A stretch of 35,133 nt of DNA, from contig JAGPMN010000016.1 of the NCBI GenBank assembly GCA_018052825.1, forward strand, positions 1-35,133, given 5' to 3'. Each line of letters opens with the position of its first letter. The first letter of the stretch is position 1. This document shows positions 31,242 through 35,133 of this stretch, piece after piece. This DNA is from Methanothrix sp. Its GTDB lineage: Archaea; Halobacteriota; Methanosarcinia; Methanotrichales; Methanotrichaceae. The notes below the pieces were generated by a model, which saw only the letters and a program-made list of their open reading frames with translations, searched no databases and was not told where the DNA came from. Position numbers and translations under genes: made by a program.

Positions 31242-32303
31242 ATGATCAGGATACTGATGTGCGGTTCAGATGCTGTGTCTGGCGGTGTTGCAACCCATAC
31301 AAAGAATCTTACGGCTGAATTGAAAAAACTGGGTGTCATAGTTATATCTTATAATTCATCTGGTTCAAGCATTAAAAAAATATATCAGAGAACAGTTGGA
31401 TTACTTCTTAACGCGATTAATAAGAGAGCGGAATACGATATTATTCATATACAAGCTTCAGGTGGTATTTTTAGTTTTATATCCGCAATTACAGGAGTAA
31501 TTACATCGTTTGCTTTAAACAAGCGATTGGTTGTAACATTCCATTATTCTCAAACATCAAATTTTGTAAAAAAATACCGTTCTGTATTTGGATTTGTTTT
31601 GAACCATTCTGATAAACTCATCCTCGTTTCGGATAGACAAAAGCAAGCAATAATTTCGTTATTTGGAGATAGTTCAAGATTGATGGTAATACCTAATGGT
31701 TTCAAGGAATCTCTTTATTGTCCCATGGACAAAATGATGTGCCGTACTAAGTTGAACTTACCCTTACCATTGGACAAGAAAATTATATTTAATATCTCCA
31801 ACCTGATCGAATCTAAAGGGCATGCATATCTTTTATCTGCGATATCCGATATAATCTCAGTAACTGGTAACTTGTCGTGCTATATTGCTGGAAAGGGGTA
31901 TTATCGAGATGCATTAAATACCCGATTAGCTGAACTTCAGCTACAAGACTATGTTGAGTTCCTTGGCTGGATACCTGATGATCAGATTCCCCTCTGGATG
32001 AACGCCTGCGACGTCTTCGTCCTGCCGAGCCTGAGCGAAGGCAATCCGACTGTCATGTTCGAGGCCCTAGGCTGCGGGAAGCCCTTTGTGGGGACGAGGG
32101 TCGGAGGGGTGCCGGAGGTCATCACCTCAGATGATTACGGCCTGCTGGTAGAGCCTGCCGACGCTGAGGATCTGGCAGAGAAGATTCTGGTGGCGCTGGA
32201 GCGGGAGTGGGACCGGGAGGCGATACTCCGGTACGCGCAGCGGTTCACTTGGGAGAATATTGCGAAGGAGATCATGAGCGTGTACGAGCAGGTATTGAGA
32301 TGA
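31242..32303 (+). CDS. GT4 glycosyltransferase, mosaic of AT-rich and GC-rich DNA
   Basis: 353 residues, GT-B fold. N-terminus with MIRILMCGSDAVSGGVATHT (acceptor side), second domain starting KKIIFNISNLIESKGHAYL, then the GT4 signature SLSEGNPTVMFEALGCGKPF and GTRVGGVPEVI with the Glu-x7-Glu nucleotide-sugar motif. It should transfer a sugar in glycan assembly; donor unknown. Base composition changes inside the gene at about 31950-31990: the first 240 codons are AT-rich like the block to the left, the last 110 are GC-rich with G/C third positions like the gene to the right. The frame is intact, so the product may be a functional chimera. Stop and next start overlap as ATGA. Confidence 0.9.
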   Translation: MIRILMCGSDAVSGGVATHTKNLTAELKKLGVIVISYNSSGSSIKKIYQRTVGLLLNAINKRAEYDIIHIQASGGIFSFISAITGVITSFALNKRLVVTFHYSQTSNFVKKYRSVFGFVLNHSDKLILVSDRQKQAIISLFGDSSRLMVIPNGFKESLYCPMDKMMCRTKLNLPLPLDKKIIFNISNLIESKGHAYLLSAISDIISVTGNLSCYIAGKGYYRDALNTRLAELQLQDYVEFLGWIPDDQIPLWMNACDVFVLPSLSEGNPTVMFEALGCGKPFVGTRVGGVPEVITSDDYGLLVEPADAEDLAEKILVALEREWDREAILRYAQRFTWENIAKEIMSVYEQVLR

Positions 32304-33379
32304 AAGCTGCACTTATTACACACTACTGGAAGAGCAGCGACGGCGGCGGGGTCAAGACCTACGTGGTGAACCTCGTTGACGCCCTGCAGAACAAGGGAGC
32401 CGATGTCAGCGTGCTCTTCCGGAAGGGCGACGACCCGGAGCAATTCTGCGGCGGGAGGAACAAGGCCGCCTTCTCCTTTGCATGCTTGAGGCAGCTTCGA
32501 AAGATCCGCCCTGATGTGATCTACTCCCAGGGAACCTGGTACTGCCTCCTCCCCGGGGTGCTTTACAAGAAGCTTCACGGCTGCAAGCTGGTTCACACCT
32601 TCCACACCGAGCCTGACAGGGCGTTGCCGCTGCCCGGGAGGCTATTCTTCCAGAGCCTCCTGAACGCTTGCGACTGCGTGACATTCGTCTCGAAGAAGCT
32701 GCAGGAACGGGTTGTCGAGGTTGAAGGCCTCTCTTTTCAGAAGACAGCGATCACTTATGCTGGGGTGCGGGCCGGCGAGGTCACAGAAGGGCAGGTCGGG
32801 CAATTTCGCGAGCAGTACGGGATCGGCAAGGGCGCGGTCGTCCTCCTGGCTATAGGATTGACCGCCCTACCCTACAAGGCCGAGGGGCTGAAACTGCTGA
32901 TCGGGGCCGTCCGGATACTGCGGGAGACCTACCCGAATATTGTGCTGATTGCGACGCGAGAGGGAAAGTACTCAGAAGAGCTGAAGGCGTTCGCGTGTGA
33001 GGTGGGTGTGGAGAAGGAGGTGGTCTTTACTGGTGATGTGGAAAACCCATTTGTGCCGCTGAAGATGTGTGACGTGTATACGCATATCTCCCTGGGTGAG
33101 GGGTTGCCACTGGCTCTTCTTGAAGCTATGGCGTGTGGAAAGCCTGTTGTCGCAACGCCGGCGGGCGGAATTCCCGAGGCGATCACCGATGGGGAGAACG
33201 GGCTCCTCGTCGCACCTGATGCGGAGCAGGTTGCTGAAAAGGTGGATCTTCTCCTGCGGGATAGTGTGTACGCGGAACAGCTTGGGAGATGCGCGAAAAG
33301 GACGGCGGAAGAGATGTTTACATGGGAGCAGGCGGCGGAGAGGTTCTTGCACTGCTATGTGGATCACGAGAATGCATAG
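32300..33379 (+). CDS. GT4 glycosyltransferase
   Basis: 359 residues, GT-B fold. N-terminal ALITHYWKSSDGGGVKTYV with the glycine-rich loop, DVIYSQGTWYCLLPG, VHTFHTEPDRALPLPG, and the C-terminal GT4 signature LGEGLPLALLEAMACGKPVV followed by GGIPEAITDGENGLLV. Probably adds a sugar to a lipid-linked or protein-bound glycan. It starts within the stop of the previous GT4 (ATGA) and its last codons overlap the start of the following membrane protein by 8 nt, so the three are translationally coupled. GC-rich codon use. Confidence 0.92.
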   Translation: MKAALITHYWKSSDGGGVKTYVVNLVDALQNKGADVSVLFRKGDDPEQFCGGRNKAAFSFACLRQLRKIRPDVIYSQGTWYCLLPGVLYKKLHGCKLVHTFHTEPDRALPLPGRLFFQSLLNACDCVTFVSKKLQERVVEVEGLSFQKTAITYAGVRAGEVTEGQVGQFREQYGIGKGAVVLLAIGLTALPYKAEGLKLLIGAVRILRETYPNIVLIATREGKYSEELKAFACEVGVEKEVVFTGDVENPFVPLKMCDVYTHISLGEGLPLALLEAMACGKPVVATPAGGIPEAITDGENGLLVAPDAEQVAEKVDLLLRDSVYAEQLGRCAKRTAEEMFTWEQAAERFLHCYVDHENA

Positions 33380-35133
33380 AATATGCGAAGATGTAAATTA
33401 TTCAAAACCTCTCCTCGCTATTGGATTTCTCCTCATCGTCCATAACCTCCTTATCTTGTATTTTCACCAGCCTAAAGGCTACGTCGTGGATATATACTCG
33501 GTTCTCCCGCCTTTTTTTTATGGCACTTCTATACTTTGCTATCTCATCAGTTCCACTGTTCTGCTCTCAGATAGGGGCGTCATAAGAAAATTTGGCATTT
33601 TGTTATTGATTCTCAACCATGCGGCTATCTTGCTGATACCATTCATGCTCGGCTACTACTCCATGGGCAGGGCCGACGATATGTCATATATTGGCGAATA
33701 TTTTCATATCAGCAAGACCGGTGCCATTAATGGCTGGGACATCTATCCTGGAAGCCTCATTCTCGGCGCTATACTCTCAATAATACCGGGGCTTGCTGCA
33801 AATGGTGCAGCCTTTATAATGCCCGTCGTCTTCTCTTTTATATTCACTGGCGGATTGTGCCTGTGTTGCCGTTTTTTCCTGAATGAGGAAAAGCTGGTGA
33901 ATATCGCAGTTCTCTCATCGTTTATATTCTATCTGGGGCCCTACAATTTTTTAAACGTCCCCCATGCCCTGTTCTTTGCCTACATGCCCATCTATATCTT
34001 CATCCTGAGCCGCTATATCAGGAGATATGACTTTGCAAACGCTGTTCTAATCCTCATCCCGACGCTTCTTATTCCCTTTATGCACCCTTTTATCGTTTTC
34101 TTTGCAGTTTTCCTGTTGTTGTTTCTGATTTTGTTTGGGAGGTTGTTGAAACGGTTTATTCAGGGTGACTACCGGCGCGCTACCTATCTCTTTGTGGTTT
34201 TGATTACGGGATTCTTTTCGTGGTTTATATATTGTGAAACCCTCCTGGGCAGTTTCAGAAGAAGTTATCGGGCCTATCTCCAGAGGGCAGCCGAACCTGT
34301 CCTGTTTGAAACGACAGAGAAACTTGCCCGCATCAATGCTGATTTCTTCAAGATGACGAAGTTGCTATTCGTCTATTACAGCAGGTATTTTATTCCTCTG
34401 ATCGTCATCAGCATTGCGCTCGTTCTGGTGTATCTCAGGCGGGATAAGATATCTCAATTCTTAAAAAGCCGGATGTATTTCTTTTTGATATTCTACATCG
34501 TATTCCTGGTCGTTGAGGCGATCCTCTTCCTAAACCCTATGATTACTCATGAGGCTGATCGCTTGACAAATTTAAACTTTATGGTCTATGCCCAGGTACC
34601 GTTGTTTGTGCTCTCCCTTTCAGTTATATTTTCAGAATCGAAGCTCTTTAACAGGCAGACGATATTGCTCCTTATCCTTTTAACAGGCACATGGAGCCTG
34701 AGTCTTTTCGGGACGTTTGACTCACCAAATATATTCAGACCGAATGCGGCTCTAACATATAATGAAGTAAAAGGAATGGAGTGGTTTTACGAGGCAAGGG
34801 ATAGCGAGAATATTATTGTTCCCTTGAGCCAGATCGGGAGGTTCCATCATCTGTTTGATGATGGGGAGTCTGACAATTATATTCCGGTACCCGATCATTT
34901 TGGCTATGATTTCACTAATAGGTCTTTTGCCGAGATAAACTTAGAGTATGGCGAGCAGAGTTATGTTATACTGCTGACACTCGACGAACTCTTATACCAG
35001 GAGGTCCCTGGGTACGTGGAGGTTGGCCGGTATACTGCAGAGGATTATGCCCGGTTTAGAAATGATTGGTCGGTTGGCGCAAAAATATATGATAATCAGA
35101 ATATTGAGATATATCCCACATTTCGCAGTAAGT
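33372..35133 (+). CDS. Large polytopic membrane protein, incomplete at window end
   Basis: An open frame of 587 codons from the ATG at 33372 to the end of the window. The first 400 residues contain about ten strongly hydrophobic segments (for example LLAIGFLLIVHNLLILYF and FGILLLILNHAAILLIPFML). An acidic loop segment GRADDMSYIGEYFH lies after the third membrane helix, in the position where GT-C glycosyltransferases carry catalytic acids. From about residue 455 the protein is soluble (MEWFYEARDSENIIVPLSQI). This plan matches GT-C-like or polymerase-like membrane proteins of glycan loci. It overlaps the GT4 gene by 8 nt. The C-terminus is outside the window. Confidence 0.85.
   Translation, partial: MHRICEDVNYSKPLLAIGFLLIVHNLLILYFHQPKGYVVDIYSVLPPFFYGTSILCYLISSTVLLSDRGVIRKFGILLLILNHAAILLIPFMLGYYSMGRADDMSYIGEYFHISKTGAINGWDIYPGSLILGAILSIIPGLAANGAAFIMPVVFSFIFTGGLCLCCRFFLNEEKLVNIAVLSSFIFYLGPYNFLNVPHALFFAYMPIYIFILSRYIRRYDFANAVLILIPTLLIPFMHPFIVFFAVFLLLFLILFGRLLKRFIQGDYRRATYLFVVLITGFFSWFIYCETLLGSFRRSYRAYLQRAAEPVLFETTEKLARINADFFKMTKLLFVYYSRYFIPLIVISIALVLVYLRRDKISQFLKSRMYFFLIFYIVFLVVEAILFLNPMITHEADRLTNLNFMVYAQVPLFVLSLSVIFSESKLFNRQTILLLILLTGTWSLSLFGTFDSPNIFRPNAALTYNEVKGMEWFYEARDSENIIVPLSQIGRFHHLFDDGESDNYIPVPDHFGYDFTNRSFAEINLEYGEQSYVILLTLDELLYQEVPGYVEVGRYTAEDYARFRNDWSVGAKIYDNQNIEIYPTFRSK

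Overview
The window looks like chromosomal DNA of a methanogenic archaeon, most likely of the Methanothrix (Methanosaeta)/Methanosarcinales type. The grounds are: archaeal TATA boxes (TTTAAATA type) and Shine-Dalgarno sites, archaeal translation factor aIF5A, an archaeal DUF2117 protein, a YcaO-TfuA pair (the pair linked in methanogens to thioglycine formation in methyl-coenzyme M reductase), and secreted proteins of a lineage-restricted style. The genus is inference; the archaeal and methanogen assignment is stronger.

Region 1 (1-15.7 kb) is ordinary core genome with balanced GC. It holds two small hypothetical genes, a cyclophilin-like protein, the nadA-queE pair (NAD and deazaguanine biosynthesis), tfuA overlapping ycaO, a hotdog thioesterase, a hypothetical gene coupled to a class I/II aminotransferase, aIF5A next to agmatinase (polyamine supply beside the factor that receives deoxyhypusine), a secreted protein, a nuclease-fold protein, hisA-hisB (HisB lacks three of its expected metal-site histidines), a winged-helix protein, an isocitrate lyase/PEP mutase remnant, a rhomboid protease, DUF2117, two secreted proteins sharing an N-terminal DWL[DE]GxYV motif, and a 51-residue zinc-finger-like protein too short for most ORF calls. 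tRNA-Leu(CAA) closes the region.

Region 2 (15.9-25.1 kb) is a repeat-rich array. Partial, frameshifted copies of two related GT2 glycosyltransferase genes (family A: three copies; family B: four copies plus a short fragment) all lie on the + strand, and each is preceded by a related non-coding leader. Decay is ordered: copies furthest left carry the most lesions, lesions are nested between copies, and the only intact gene (25119-26069) is at the right end. Small accessory modules sit between the remnants: UPF0175-PIN, HicBA (hicA frameshifted), a BECR-like/DUF2283 pair, and two acylphosphatase-fold proteins with coiled-coil tails made of nearly identical DNA tandem repeats. This array is the most unusual part of the window.

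Region 3 (25.1-35.1 kb) is a surface-glycan locus: intact membrane GT2, a UDP-GlcNAc 2-epimerase gene cut off at mid-length, then an AT-rich block of about 5.4 kb (Gfo/Idh/MocA oxidoreductase, an unknown protein, DUF354 GT-B-like protein, a six-hairpin-like protein and the 5' two thirds of a GT4 gene), and then GC-rich DNA again (3' end of that GT4, a second GT4 and a large membrane protein running off the window). Both edges of the AT-rich block fall inside genes, which suggests replacement by recombination. Inside it lies a 118-bp element with 17-bp terminal inverted repeats and a 7-bp target duplication.
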